Of a stretch of DNA of 64,000 nt, positions 33,213-43,278 are shown piece by piece (positions within the stretch are counted from its first letter, which is position 1; every line of letters begins with the position of its first letter). The stretch covers positions 2,936,001-3,000,000 of the forward strand of contig JAXBDG010000001.1 in NCBI GenBank assembly GCA_036320915.1, in the 5' to 3' direction. The translations under genes were made by a program, and so were the position numbers. The notes under the pieces are model-generated. The model saw nothing but the letters and a program-made list of their open reading frames with translations, did no database searches and was not told where the DNA came from. Source of the stretch: Linnemannia elongata. Its lineage: Eukaryota; Mortierellomycota; Mortierellomycetes; Mortierellales; Mortierellaceae.

Positions 33213-34148
33213 ATGCCTCGCGGAACCATTTGTTCGTACTATGATTGTGGCCAAGGCCTTCTTGTCCTTGGTCGACCACTATCCAAGGCTCAAAAGAACC
33301 ACGTTGTAGCCTACCACACAGACCAACCCATCACATTCATTTGCAGGCATACCGATCAACCAACCACTTTCAATCGACAAATCGCAAAGGGCATGGATTT
33401 TGTCTGCTACTGTGGATCAACCTTTACCCTTAACTCGTCTCTACAACGCCACTATCAGCTCTGCAAGGTTGCGAAAAACACCGCTCTAGAGGCACTCAAG
33501 AAGACGGCGCAAGTCGATGGTTCGGTTCCTAGACAAGAGAAAGATGTATCTTTACGCTTATCCGACTCAACCGGCGGCATCTCAAGCGCCAGTACCTCAA
33601 GCTTCGGCGCCTCAAGGGGCGGCACCTCGAACGGCGGCACTTCGAACGGCGGCACTTCAAGCAGCAGTACCTCGAGCGACGGCACCTCATGCGGCGACGT
33701 CATTGTTTCACGTGCGCCCACATCAATGGCCTTGGTGGCTGAACCTACTATCGGGCAGCTTCTGGAGCAAAAAATGATTGAGCGTCATCAAGTTTTCTTG
33801 GAGTCATTCACCGAGCATACGACAGCCCAGCATGCCAAGTTTATGGCTTCAATGACCGAGAACCATATGACGTTCTTACAGGCTTTCACCACTGCTCAAG
33901 TTCAACAAAGCACCGATCTTCAGAGCGCCCTCGCGGAACAACATCGCAAGGCCTTCGAGCAACAGCGTATTTACCTTGATATCCAGCAGAAAAGGCAAGA
34001 AGAGTTGATGTACGAACAAAAGCTCACTAGAGATACAGTCAAGAGCCTTTTATCAACAAAGCGTGAAGGATCGTTCACTTTGGAGGTTGATGAACAAGCC
34101 CTCAAGAGAATTCAAAACGATCCAGTTTACGTTGTTCGTCCTCATTAG
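33213..34148 (+). CDS. Zinc-finger coiled-coil protein encoded by the MULE
   Basis: Second gene of the transposon, 311 residues from ATG 33213 (GGCATGCC); an in-frame ATG at 33108 would add 35 residues. The first finger is C-x4-C then H-x4-H (CSYYDC ... HVVAYH); the second is C-x-C-x12-H-x4-C (FVCYCGSTF, LQRHYQLC). Then comes a Ser/Gly/Thr repeat linker (TSNGGTSNGGTSSSSTSS) encoded by a short degenerate repeat, and a long helical, Gln/Glu-rich C terminus (residues about 180-300; EQKMIERHQVFLESFTEH, AEQHRKAFEQQRIYLDIQQ) predicted to be coiled coil. No known family recognised. By position it may be a helper or regulatory protein, as mudrB is in maize MuDR, but no sequence relation to mudrB is claimed. 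Confidence 0.75.
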   Translation: MPRGTICSYYDCGQGLLVLGRPLSKAQKNHVVAYHTDQPITFICRHTDQPTTFNRQIAKGMDFVCYCGSTFTLNSSLQRHYQLCKVAKNTALEALKKTAQVDGSVPRQEKDVSLRLSDSTGGISSASTSSFGASRGGTSNGGTSNGGTSSSSTSSDGTSCGDVIVSRAPTSMALVAEPTIGQLLEQKMIERHQVFLESFTEHTTAQHAKFMASMTENHMTFLQAFTTAQVQQSTDLQSALAEQHRKAFEQQRIYLDIQQKRQEELMYEQKLTRDTVKSLLSTKREGSFTLEVDEQALKRIQNDPVYVVRPH

Positions 34149-34528
34149 ACAATAAACGTATATTCTACTATAAAAGCAGCAGAGCAAGTGGGTGTGAGCA
34201 AGGGAATAGAAGGAGACAAGTGTATAGACAGGGGCTTAAGAAACAAGGGTAGAGAACAAGGTACACCCGTGTCAAGACAAAAGAAAGGGGCAAGAAAAGA
34301 TGCTGTTAATGGTACAGGGGAACTGCGGTACTTTTATATGCTTGGTTAAATGGTGATGGCAGCGTGATTGGGGGCCAGATAGCTGAGTGTAGAGGTATGG
34401 CAGATGTATTTGAGGCAGTGGCACAGAAGCGTTGACAGAGGCTGGTGCCAATGCTTTGAAGGGTGTAATATCGCAACCCGGTTGACAAATTATTTTGCAA
34501 AGTGTGACTGCCGGGTTGTCAGCTAAGG
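34149..34528. other. Right subterminal region of the transposon
   Basis: Non-coding. It contains CAACCCGGTTGACAA (from 34474) and CCGGGTTGTC (34511-34520), copies of the motif also present inside the inverted repeats. These are candidate transposase-binding sites. Confidence 0.6.
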
Positions 34529-34560
34529 TGAGCAACCCGGGTTGTCGAATAGATTAACCC
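34529..34560 (-). repeat. Right terminal inverted repeat of the MULE
   Basis: Inverted partner of 26835-26866 with two mismatches; ends GATTAACCC at 34560. Confidence 0.92.
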
Positions 34561-34569
34561 GTGGTTCAA
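34561..34569. repeat. Right 9-bp target-site duplication of the transposon
   Basis: GTGGTTCAA, identical to 26826-26834. Confidence 0.92.
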
Positions 34570-34582
34570 TTCTGCTCGATTT

Positions 34583-36631
34583 TTATTCATCGGAAGACTT
34601 GTTGCACTTTGGAGTTCCATCTATTTTTTTGGACTGGCTAAGATCCAGTTTTTGATGGAAATGGAACCGAAGCGCCTTCTCTGGCGACATCCCTAGCTCA
34701 GGTCCGAACGACAGCTTCTGTAGGACTGGGAAGATACGACTGCTCTCTCGATCCATCTCAGCGACCATCCTCTTGACACTCGACAACAATCCGATCTGCT
34801 GCAAAGGGTCCAACCGATCTCGCTCCTTCAACGCAGCCACTTGCTCGTCAGACAGGGACTCGCCTGACACCGACCGAAGTGCCTCTAGTTTCTCCTCCAC
34901 TGACAACCAGCTATCCCATGTCGCCACAATCGTCTCCCGTAAGGCCGCATTCCCAGTAGTCCGTCCACTCGGTGCAATCCAGTTCAGTTCAGACTCGCTC
35001 GGCTTGACCTCATTCTCTAGTTGCTGCGTAATCCGGTTCAGTTCACACTCGCCCGTCCGACAAGCCTTCTCTCGTGGTTGCCCAATCACAGACAATTTGT
35101 TCAGAGATGGAATCTTTGTTAGGAAGCACATCCCTCCATCTAGTTTGAGCGAGAGGGAGAGATGGCTGAGCCCTGCAACATCTGCATTCCAACTCTCGGT
35201 GCATTTAGCAACAAGTACGAGCTCCTCCAGCACCGGGCAGACAGCAGAGATGTATCCAAAGACGATCCTAGAATTGACTGGGCTGTCTCGGAAGTTCATG
35301 CTGTGAACCTCCATGTGCAGTGTTCGCAGGCCTCGGCACATCCACACAGGTCGACGGACTGGCGGGGTTCTGCATTTCTTGGTGAGGCGTCCGAGAGCAT
35401 GGTCACCCAGATCGCCGTATTGGGCTCGGTTACAGATGTCAAGGTGGTCGATAAAGACAGGACTCCGAATGGCCTTGAGGTGCATCAAGTGAGGCGACTG
35501 GCAGAGGAAGTCATGAAGGAGTCTGGCTGAGACCATGTTGTCGTGGAACGCGCAAAAGCCATGGTTTCGACCATCGTGGTAGGATCCAAAGAACTCCAGC
35601 GAAGTAACGACGTTCGGCATCGTTATCAATTCCTGGAAGAGCAGCGGTGAGATCTCCTTTGGGTAGAGACACCATTCTGTCGAGTCGGGGGTCATGACAA
35701 CCGCTCTGTCGCGAACTTGGGAAGGGATCTGGGTGAGGCCTTTGACGGAGAAGTGGCAAGAGATGAGGGGTAGGTCCTTGAGACAGGGTACGAGACGTTC
35801 CCAACTATATATACCTTTTTCGTCGAAGAAGGAGGTCGCTAAACTGATCAACTTGAGTGTTGACAGGTGCGGTGTGAGTCTCAAAAAGTCCTCGAGGTGG
35901 ACTTGATTTAACAGCGTGTTCGTGAGGATCAAGGTACGCATAGGAAGAGGGCGACCCGAGGTATGGTTCACAGGTACCCATGTACCATCCAGATAGGCAG
36001 ATTCTCCCCTGATATCAAGAGTCTCCAACAAAGGACAGTCGGCAATAATAACTTCGAGCGGAACGATGATTGGTTGTTGGATGTCGATCTTGAGGTTGGT
36101 CAAACTTGGAGGATATCTAAAGAGCAGACGACCTGAAGACGCCAGTGTAGGGATCTGGTAATGACAGCAGATCTCCAGCTCTGTCGTCCTCTGGTAGGGG
36201 TACATCGTAGGCAGTGACTTCCTTCCTGCCCACAGCTGACTCCTCCATGATTGTTGCCCCTGTTGCTCTTGGTGTTCAATTGCTGCTGTCAATACACGCT
36301 CGATCTGGTCCCACCCACTCCTGAGAGACGAGCAAGCAAGCCGGATGCGTCTTGTACCGGGGGCCTTTGACATCACATAGGCAAGATTCGTGTCAGGCCA
36401 GCGAGTGTCCCACCAGAGTTCTCGGTACAGTCGATCTCGGCATAGATGGTTCCATTGACGACAGACGGCGACAACCGAGCAGTTGATGGTGTAGTCGTCC
36501 AGGAACGAGAATATGAGGTGCAGTAGCTCGACAATATTGAGTGGCGAGCGCTTCGAAGGTCGTGTGACTGAGGTTAAATTTTGAGGGAGTGCCTTTGGAA
36601 TAGTGTGCTGGTTTGTTGATGTGAATTGCAT
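34583..36631 (-). CDS. F-box protein with leucine-rich C-terminal region
   Basis: Single-exon frame, 682 residues, intact. The F-box is at about residues 28-75 (LNIVELLHLIFSFLDDYT, VVAVCRQWNHLCRDRLYREL). The rest is made of irregular leucine-rich segments (SLTNLKIDIQQPI, CPLLETLDIRGES, NVVTSLEFF, HLMHLKAIRSPVF, WMCRGLRTLHMEVH, SRIVFGYISAVCPVLEEL, IGLLSSVKRMVAEMD). It is likely a substrate receptor of an SCF ubiquitin ligase. Such proteins are expanded in this fungal group, and this one is the closest local paralogue of the pseudogene at 24106-26183. The MULE inserted just past its stop codon, so its native 3' untranslated region and polyadenylation site may now come from the element. Confidence 0.88.
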   Translation of the reverse strand: MQFTSTNQHTIPKALPQNLTSVTRPSKRSPLNIVELLHLIFSFLDDYTINCSVVAVCRQWNHLCRDRLYRELWWDTRWPDTNLAYVMSKAPGTRRIRLACSSLRSGWDQIERVLTAAIEHQEQQGQQSWRSQLWAGRKSLPTMYPYQRTTELEICCHYQIPTLASSGRLLFRYPPSLTNLKIDIQQPIIVPLEVIIADCPLLETLDIRGESAYLDGTWVPVNHTSGRPLPMRTLILTNTLLNQVHLEDFLRLTPHLSTLKLISLATSFFDEKGIYSWERLVPCLKDLPLISCHFSVKGLTQIPSQVRDRAVVMTPDSTEWCLYPKEISPLLFQELITMPNVVTSLEFFGSYHDGRNHGFCAFHDNMVSARLLHDFLCQSPHLMHLKAIRSPVFIDHLDICNRAQYGDLGDHALGRLTKKCRTPPVRRPVWMCRGLRTLHMEVHSMNFRDSPVNSRIVFGYISAVCPVLEELVLVAKCTESWNADVAGLSHLSLSLKLDGGMCFLTKIPSLNKLSVIGQPREKACRTGECELNRITQQLENEVKPSESELNWIAPSGRTTGNAALRETIVATWDSWLSVEEKLEALRSVSGESLSDEQVAALKERDRLDPLQQIGLLSSVKRMVAEMDRESSRIFPVLQKLSFGPELGMSPEKALRFHFHQKLDLSQSKKIDGTPKCNKSSDE

Positions 36632-37396
36632 GGCTGGATGAATGAGGCTGGAATGGAAGTTGAGCGAAATGGTGAAATTAGTTTAAGAGGAAAGAGCGTG
36701 TGAGATCTGTGGGTGTTCAGTTAACAAGGTAAGAGAGAACCGAAAAGGAACAGAAGAAAACGAAAAGGTCCGAGGAGCAAGTGAGAGAAAAGAAAAGACC
36801 AAAGGGGCTTCTTTCCTCTACGTCCCACACTCACACGACACAGATACATATGCATGCATTCACAGCGATGCGTGCAAAAAAAAGTGGAGATTGCAATTGT
36901 AATAGGGGCAACAGCCTTGCTTGGTCGCTTGCTGGGCTGGGAGTTGGTCTATGTGTTTTGTTTATTATTGCTTTTTTCCCACCCTTCGACGGGAAGAGCA
37001 GAAAGGAAGAAGGCAGCCTTGATCAACGCTCTTTGTTCTTTATCAATAGCGCCACCAACTTTGTATGATTCGTTTCGACAATCAGTTGATTCAGGAACGA
37101 TCAGTGGCAATCAACCTACCCACCACAACTGTTGAGGTGGCTGAAATATGAACAAAGGCACGCGAGTAAATTTATGTTTATGCCATCGAGCTCAGCATGG
37201 GGTCCAGACAAGAGACGGTGAAGACTTAAAAAAGGCGGGTGGAATACCTTAAACACTACACATCGTTATCTGCATCTGTTTTTCTTCTCCTCTTCTCAAT
37301 CTTCATCCTTTCTTCCGCCATTCTTCAACATCCATCATCTCACGTACGATCCAGCAACCTCAGCGCTAACACCCCAATTCTATCACAATTCATACT
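36632..37396. other. Divergent intergenic region
   Basis: About 765 bp between an F-box gene and the broken repeat-family gene. A CTTCTTCTC-rich leader lies at 37270-37340. No gene seen. Confidence 0.5.
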
Positions 37397-40300
37397 ATGA
37401 GGCCACACCAAAAGTTCCGTCTCGGCAACCAAGTCGAATCCATCGCCGTCCGACAGGCTGCCGACGGAACATACTACAGTGAACTGACCGACATCCGGGA
37501 CACTTTTCCCAGTGCTTCGAAACTCAAAATTGACGGGGTGACCCTTGTCTGGCTTAATGACGAACAGGGACACAGGTTAGTTTGATTTTTTTTTTTTTAT
37601 TTTTGCTTGCTGATATCGCATCGCCTTTAAAGCCAACAAACAAGGAAGATATAAATTAGTTAACTATGCTATAGTGCATGTTTTATTCGGTAGGTACGAG
37701 CCCATGCGTATCGAGCATCATCCGGACGACATCGTCGACATTACCGTCGACACGTCGGTCCATGTTCCTATTTCGATCTCGACGGCTCTCATGGGACAGT
37801 ATGCGCCCACCACTGCTGCGAACCAGGCTCACCTTATACCTTGCCCCGAGGGTGTAGAGCAACCAATCACTACACTGGCTCTGCACCCACCCCTCCTTTA
37901 CGCTCCTCCCCGGTTACCTCTACGACATTGTCGATTAGTGATAACCATTTGTATCAGAACCCCCTGGCTACTCTCGGCACAATTGTCACCACAACCAGGC
38001 AGATTGTCAAAGAGGTCGAGGCCTCTTCTGCCCAGAACTCCGCCAACCACCAGGAACAGATGGTATCCCTCATCCGCACTTGGGAAAACATTAATCTAGT
38101 GCTCCAAGGACAAGAAGATGCCAGAATGCGCGATGAAGAGATTCTCATGGTGCAAAAACAGACCATTAACCGTTTGGTGGCCACCCAAGAACGTGTCGAT
38201 GCCCTGCTTGTCCAGAACTTCGAGTTGCACGAGTACCCGATCCCAAGACGGTTTGTAGTCTTGCCAGACTCCTACAACACCTTGGATCCAAGACGAGCGG
38301 CGTCGCAGAGATATCGACTGTACTTTTTGTGCGAGTGTGGAGAGTACTGTGGCACTGATGAGGATCGAGAGAGGGATGCTTCCAGCTCTGTGCCGGTCAA
38401 GAATCAAGTTCATCTCGCGAACCATGAAGGCTATGAGCTTACTCGGCCAACAGAGTTCTTTGAGCGCTATGGTCCGTACGTCCTTGGTCTCCTCCGGATC
38501 CTCAAGCACTGTCTGGCCGCGGCGTCCTTTGCAGCACCAGCGGTGTCGTTGGCGCAAAGTCAAATTGGCAGCATTATGCAGGGGGTCGAGTCGATCACGA
38601 AGAACACCATCGAGGCTGTCAATACATCGATCACTTTCTTAGAGAAACGCCTTAAAGACAATGATACCGCCGATAATGTCGCTAGCTTCCAGTCATCGCA
38701 GTCGGGCGATGATTTGGCGGACATGATATCGGATCTGAGGGCACTGGAAGGAGCTGACCTTCGCCGATTGGACACCTTCCTGCGGAACAAGGACAAGGAC
38801 AAGATTCTGGGCAACCTCTACCGGATCGTGACTATCAAGGGCCATGTCAAGTGGGTCTGCCTCCAGCACTACTAAGCCTCCTACCGGGCGTCTGCCATGA
38901 AGGCTTTTATTCAAATTGTCGAAGCATCCGAGGGAATTTATGATCCGCATCTTGGAAAGGTTACCATCACACTCAAATCCGACGTTGTCTCCAGAGACTT
39001 TTTTACTCGTTTGGCTGGCCAGGCTGCGGCGGTCGTTGATCTGGATGTCACCTTAGACTACCGATTCGGATCATCAGATCTTTCCACCCTTGTTGACATG
39101 CTGGTTCGGTCGAATGTCACGACATTGCGATTGGATTTGAAAGACGAAGACATTATTACCCGCATGCCTAACGTGGTTGAGACAGGAAACGCGACAACAG
39201 GAGGATTGACGTCAAAATATGGGCCATTGACCAGACTCCTTGCCAACAAAACCATCCGGCGAGTTGACTTGATCGGGGCTGACTTCTTTGGCAACAGAAC
39301 ATCCAATCTTTTCAAGGCCAAGCAAGGCTTGTCTACTCTCCGATCGTTCCGCTACTCAAGCCAAATCCGCGACACCGACTGGGGACGACTGTTGGAGATT
39401 GTGTTATTCAGTCCAGAGCTCCGAGATTTGCGATTAGGCAAGTTGCCGGACGATACCAAGCATTCCTACTCCTTCATCTTCGCCTATTTCGCCCTGGCAG
39501 GACTTGTCTTTTTTGTCGCTCCAGCGATAACAGCTTCGACATGTGCTGCTCTGTACTCCATCACATCTTCACGGTTCAAGCTTCGCCATTCAACCTTTTC
39601 TTTATCAGACTTACGATCTCTACACGCATATGGTCCTACATACGGAGTCATCCACAAGCTCGTCAAGGTTCTTCAACCGACCGATTCCTCTCCATCGGCA
39701 TTGACAGAGCTTGTTTTCATTGATGTCAAACATATTAGCAATAGGTCACAGCAGCTTATTCGACGTATATCAAGCCGCTTGGAAGTCCTCATACTGGACA
39801 CACCGTTGTATACACGACTGTTTGATCGCGCTCGCCTGGAATTTCTCCTTCTAAACAAGCCCTTGTATGCGTCGCTATTGCATAACGCTCGCCACAACAT
39901 GACACCCACGATAGACCATGTCGATCTACATCTCGCGTCGCCTCAAGCCAGCGACTACCCGTTCTCCAAGCTTACTCATCTTCATCTTGCCGTGGATCTC
40001 ACAGAGCCAACACTTTGTCAGTTCGCGTCTATTCTACCAACACTACACCTCATTCACTTCGGCGCGGATCAGCGGTCCCAGAGTCTCTTGAAACATGTCA
40101 ATTTCAAAACGTTGCAGTCTATTAGTCTTTTCCGCATGGACGAGGGTTACCTCCAGCCTATGTTCGATACCCTGTTGTCAGACAGTCATTCTTGCCAGCT
40201 CGAAAAACTATTCTTAGGCGGTATTACCGGCATTGAGCGTTTACCAGGCTTCTTGGAAGCCTTGCCTCTGAAGGAGTTACACATGATCGGTCTACCATTA

Positions 40301-40645
40301 GAAGCTCTGGATAAGGCTTTGAAGGGTCTCAATTTGTCCAAGCTCGCTCACTTGAGTGTCTTCCATGCGCATTACGATTGGTCAACAGAGACACTTCTTG
40401 CCTCTAGGAGCAATGAATTCACCGAGAAGTTTTGCATGCACTTGGAAAAAGTCAGTGAGGTGTCCCAAGAGTTTGGCATCATGAACGATTTCCTCGAAAG
40501 GGCCAAAGGAGGCGTGTACAGTGATGGATCCCGCCCTGAGCAGGGTTCTCCAACTGCCCTCCCTCGCTCACGAGTTCGTCTGCTCAAAGGAGGTCTTTTG
40601 ACCAAGCAATACTGGGAGTCCATTTTGTCGACTATCTCCCCTTGA
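37397..40645 (+). pseudogene. Broken large repeat-family protein (in-frame stop, possible frameshift)
   Basis: Exon 1 37397-37575 (KFRLGNQVESIAVRQAADG, TDIRDTFPSASKLKIDGVTL) joins at HR/YEP to an exon from 37694 (YEPMRIEHHPDDIVDITV). Around 37840-37870 the reading frame changes to one that continues to 38875; no credible intron explains the change. This part has a coiled coil (MVSLIRTWENINLVLQGQ) and a module RFVVLPDS, YRLYFLCECG, HLANHEGYEL, EFFERYGPYVLGLLR. A TAA at 38873-38875 stops it after WVCLQHY. The same frame then continues ASYRASAMKAFIQIVEASE to 40645 with leucine-rich segments. From memory, intact fungal relatives read straight through this point, so the stop looks like a nonsense mutation. 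Alternatively two proteins are made or the stop is read through. Role unknown. Confidence 0.6.
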
Positions 40646-40869
40646 TATATTTAGTGGTTCATTAAACCAGTTGTTCTTTGTTTTCTGTCTCCTCTGTTTC
40701 TGTCATTTTGTGTAACCGGGAAGAAATGCATAAGAAAGCAAGAAGACCCTGTGCACTAGCCCCCCGTCTTCTAGGGATAATAATTCACTCATACGTTCTA
40801 ATTCTTTTCAGATCCAGTAGTCGTTGTGTGCTTTCGGACTCTTTATTCATTCAATCAAACCATCACTTC

Positions 40870-42870
40870 TCAAATCTGCCGCAACTTCTCGAAAATGCTC
40901 GGAAACAACCGCTCAAGTTCCTCCTCTGGCCGCAACATTATAGGATATGTGAACGACAACTTCTCCAACAAAGGCATTGGCTGTACCCCCTTCGTTCCCT
41001 CCATCTCCTTCATCATTTCTTCCACATCCATCAAGAGGCCCAGATTCTGGAGCTTACGCAAGATATCTGTATCGATTGCATTGAGGCCCTCACCGTCAGT
41101 TTCCAATGAGTGTTGTCGAGTTTGAGATCGAATGGCTTCCGCTCGGTCCTCAGCTAGCCGCCAAAACCGCCAGCTTTCTATTTCTTTCTGTCTCTTCCTC
41201 CTGGACTGAGCACTGTTCCTTCCTGACGCCACCATCCAATTCATGTCCCATTCCTTGCATCCAGAGGTCACGAAACATCCCGTGTCGTAAATTATCCTCA
41301 GTCTGTGCAGGTATCTCAATCGACCAAGGAGACAAAGTCCTCCCTCGAGCTGTAGACATGGGAATATGCGGTATTGATGTCCGTCGGTTCCTGACTGACA
41401 GTCCTTTGGGAAAGAGATCTGGAGGTCCTCAACAAGTGGGCAGACACGGGCGACGTAGCCAAAGACGATTCGACTGTGGACTGGGTGCTGAAGCCGAAAC
41501 TGGCCAGGGGCGTGGACTTCGATGTGGAGGGTCCGGAGGCCACGACAGCGCCAGATCTGAGGAGGGCCGGGAGGTGTCGAGGAGACGTTTTCGTTGTTCG
41601 GTAAGATGACGTCATGTCCTCTATCCAGATGAATGTATCCTGACCGACCAAAGAGATCCATATCCTCCATTCGTAGTGTTGTCTTGAGCGTTGTGAGGTG
41701 GGCGAAGTATGGCGAATGGCAGAGATACTGATGGATGAGTTCTGGAGCTTGGGCAAGGGAGACGTAGCAGCAGGTCTTAGGGGCGAAGTTCGTTGTTGCT
41801 TTCCACATGACTTCCAAGGTTGTGAGCGTATTTGGCTGAGAGGTGATCGTCTGAAGGAGCTGCGGTGTCACATCCAGCGTCCATAGAGACCGTTCCGACG
41901 ACAAATAAGGATAAATGTCTACCAGCAATTTCTCCGACTCCTTGGCCGACATTTTGTGTCCAAGGGATGAAAAGTGAGCTTTGTCGAGGGTGATGTTGAT
42001 GCTCTTCAGGAACGTGAACAGCCATGTCCAGTTGTACGGTTCGCCTTCATACCTCAGCATCGCCATCAATTTGAGCTCCTTGAGGTCTAGTGTGAGTCGC
42101 AAGAGGGCTTCGAGTTCGAATTGTGAAATTGCGGCGTTGTAGAGAACCAGGGATCGGAGTGGGAGGCGTGGTGTTGTTGTAGAGTCGAATTGCGATAATT
42201 GACATCGGATGCCGGAAGTGCCAAATGTATCCGCGCAAAAGTACTCCAGTAACGGACATCTACTGAGGATCTTGCTAAGGTCGCATTCTGCATGGTGCGA
42301 GTATCCAACTTTGATGGTCAGTCGGGTGAGGGACGATGGGATAGGGAACGAGTCGATAAAGGTTTCATGACAGAACGCAGTGTACAGAACCAACTCTCTG
42401 AGAGGTGTGAAGTTGTAGAGCGTCGGAGAGGTCGTTGATGTGGATGTGCGTTTGTTGTTGATGTCGCTGTTGTCGTTGGCTGCACTTGCGCTGCCCCCTT
42501 GTCTCAATTGCTTCAGATACTCAGACTCGAGTACGAGTAGAGCGACAAGGGCATCCTGGATGAAATGGGATCCGTTGCCCAGGTGACAGATGTAGAGCCG
42601 ACCAGCACCAGGCAGCTTGCGCAGAGCTCTCTCCTTCCTTGATGGTTTCCAGTCTTGGTTCCAGGTGACCTCGCGAACAAGCCGGTTTTGGTTGAGGATG
42701 TACCATTGGCGACAGACAAGAACAACCGAACGGCGTGTAGTGTAGTTGTCGAGGTAGGAGAATATGAGTTCGAGGATCTCGGGAAGGTCCAGCGGTGACA
42801 ATGTTGTTTTGGTGGTGTTGGTGGTCGATACTGGTGTCTTCTGAAGTCGACGGCTGATATATCGTAGCAT
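40870..42870 (-). CDS. F-box protein with leucine-rich C-terminal region
   Basis: Single exon, 666 residues, intact. The F-box is at about residues 22-70 (LDLPEILELIFSYLDNYT, VVLVCRQWYILNQNRLVREV). Later segments show the family pattern: CPLLEYFCADTFGTSG, LRLTLDLKELKLMAML, HSPYFAHLTTLKTTL, IWRCRGLRTLHIEVH, SRIVFGYVARVCPLVEDL, LQNLGLLMDVEEMMKEME. It is more distant from 34583-36631 than the pseudogene is. Probably an SCF substrate receptor; the substrate cannot be guessed. Confidence 0.87.
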   Translation of the reverse strand: MLRYISRRLQKTPVSTTNTTKTTLSPLDLPEILELIFSYLDNYTTRRSVVLVCRQWYILNQNRLVREVTWNQDWKPSRKERALRKLPGAGRLYICHLGNGSHFIQDALVALLVLESEYLKQLRQGGSASAANDNSDINNKRTSTSTTSPTLYNFTPLRELVLYTAFCHETFIDSFPIPSSLTRLTIKVGYSHHAECDLSKILSRCPLLEYFCADTFGTSGIRCQLSQFDSTTTPRLPLRSLVLYNAAISQFELEALLRLTLDLKELKLMAMLRYEGEPYNWTWLFTFLKSINITLDKAHFSSLGHKMSAKESEKLLVDIYPYLSSERSLWTLDVTPQLLQTITSQPNTLTTLEVMWKATTNFAPKTCCYVSLAQAPELIHQYLCHSPYFAHLTTLKTTLRMEDMDLFGRSGYIHLDRGHDVILPNNENVSSTPPGPPQIWRCRGLRTLHIEVHAPGQFRLQHPVHSRIVFGYVARVCPLVEDLQISFPKDCQSGTDGHQYRIFPCLQLEGGLCLLGRLRYLHRLRIIYDTGCFVTSGCKEWDMNWMVASGRNSAQSRRKRQKEIESWRFWRLAEDRAEAIRSQTRQHSLETDGEGLNAIDTDILRKLQNLGLLMDVEEMMKEMEGTKGVQPMPLLEKLSFTYPIMLRPEEELERLFPSIFEKLRQI

Positions 42871-43278
42871 GGGTGCTGTTGGAGTTGGAGTTGGGCGTGA
42901 GTGAAGAAAAGAGAGAATAAGCCCAAGTAGACGAGAGGGAAAACGCGACTGCTACTACAAAGATTTCGACTTTTCAGCCCAACGACCTGGACTGCCCTGT
43001 TAACTGCATCTAACAAATGACACTCTCTGTAGTGAAGAAGGGAGGGAGTGTGAAGAAGGCAGGCAAGTGTGATGAGGGATGGTGAAAAGTGGATCTGGAC
43101 ACACCCTCACAGAAAATTCTTGCTAATGAATCTGATCTCGTTGAATCTGCTCATGGTCATGGTTCGGATGCTAAATCATCACGCGCGATCACCTCAATTC
43201 TCTGATTCCACTCAAAACTCAGGTTTGAAGAGAGGCTCGATTTTAACCTTTTCGTTTGACAGCATATTAGCATGCTGC
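42871..43278. other. Intergenic region
   Basis: Upstream DNA of the F-box gene at 40870-42870 and downstream DNA of the F-box relic. No coding signal seen. Confidence 0.5.

Larger units (their letters stand above)
26835..34560. mobile_element. Complete Mutator-like (MULE) DNA transposon, 7726 bp
   Basis: Bounded by 32-bp terminal inverted repeats with two mismatches (26835-26866 and 34529-34560) and by a perfect 9-bp target-site duplication GTGGTTCAA (26826-26834 and 34561-34569). It carries two genes: a leftward gene whose exons encode an Ulp1-like protease, a FAR1 zinc domain, a MULE transposase and a SWIM finger; and a rightward gene with two zinc fingers and a coiled coil. They are divergently transcribed around a 101-bp tandem array. 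Both coding frames are open, and the ends and duplication are intact, so the copy looks young and possibly active. It sits 13 bp beyond the stop codon of the F-box gene at 34583-36631. Confidence 0.93.
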
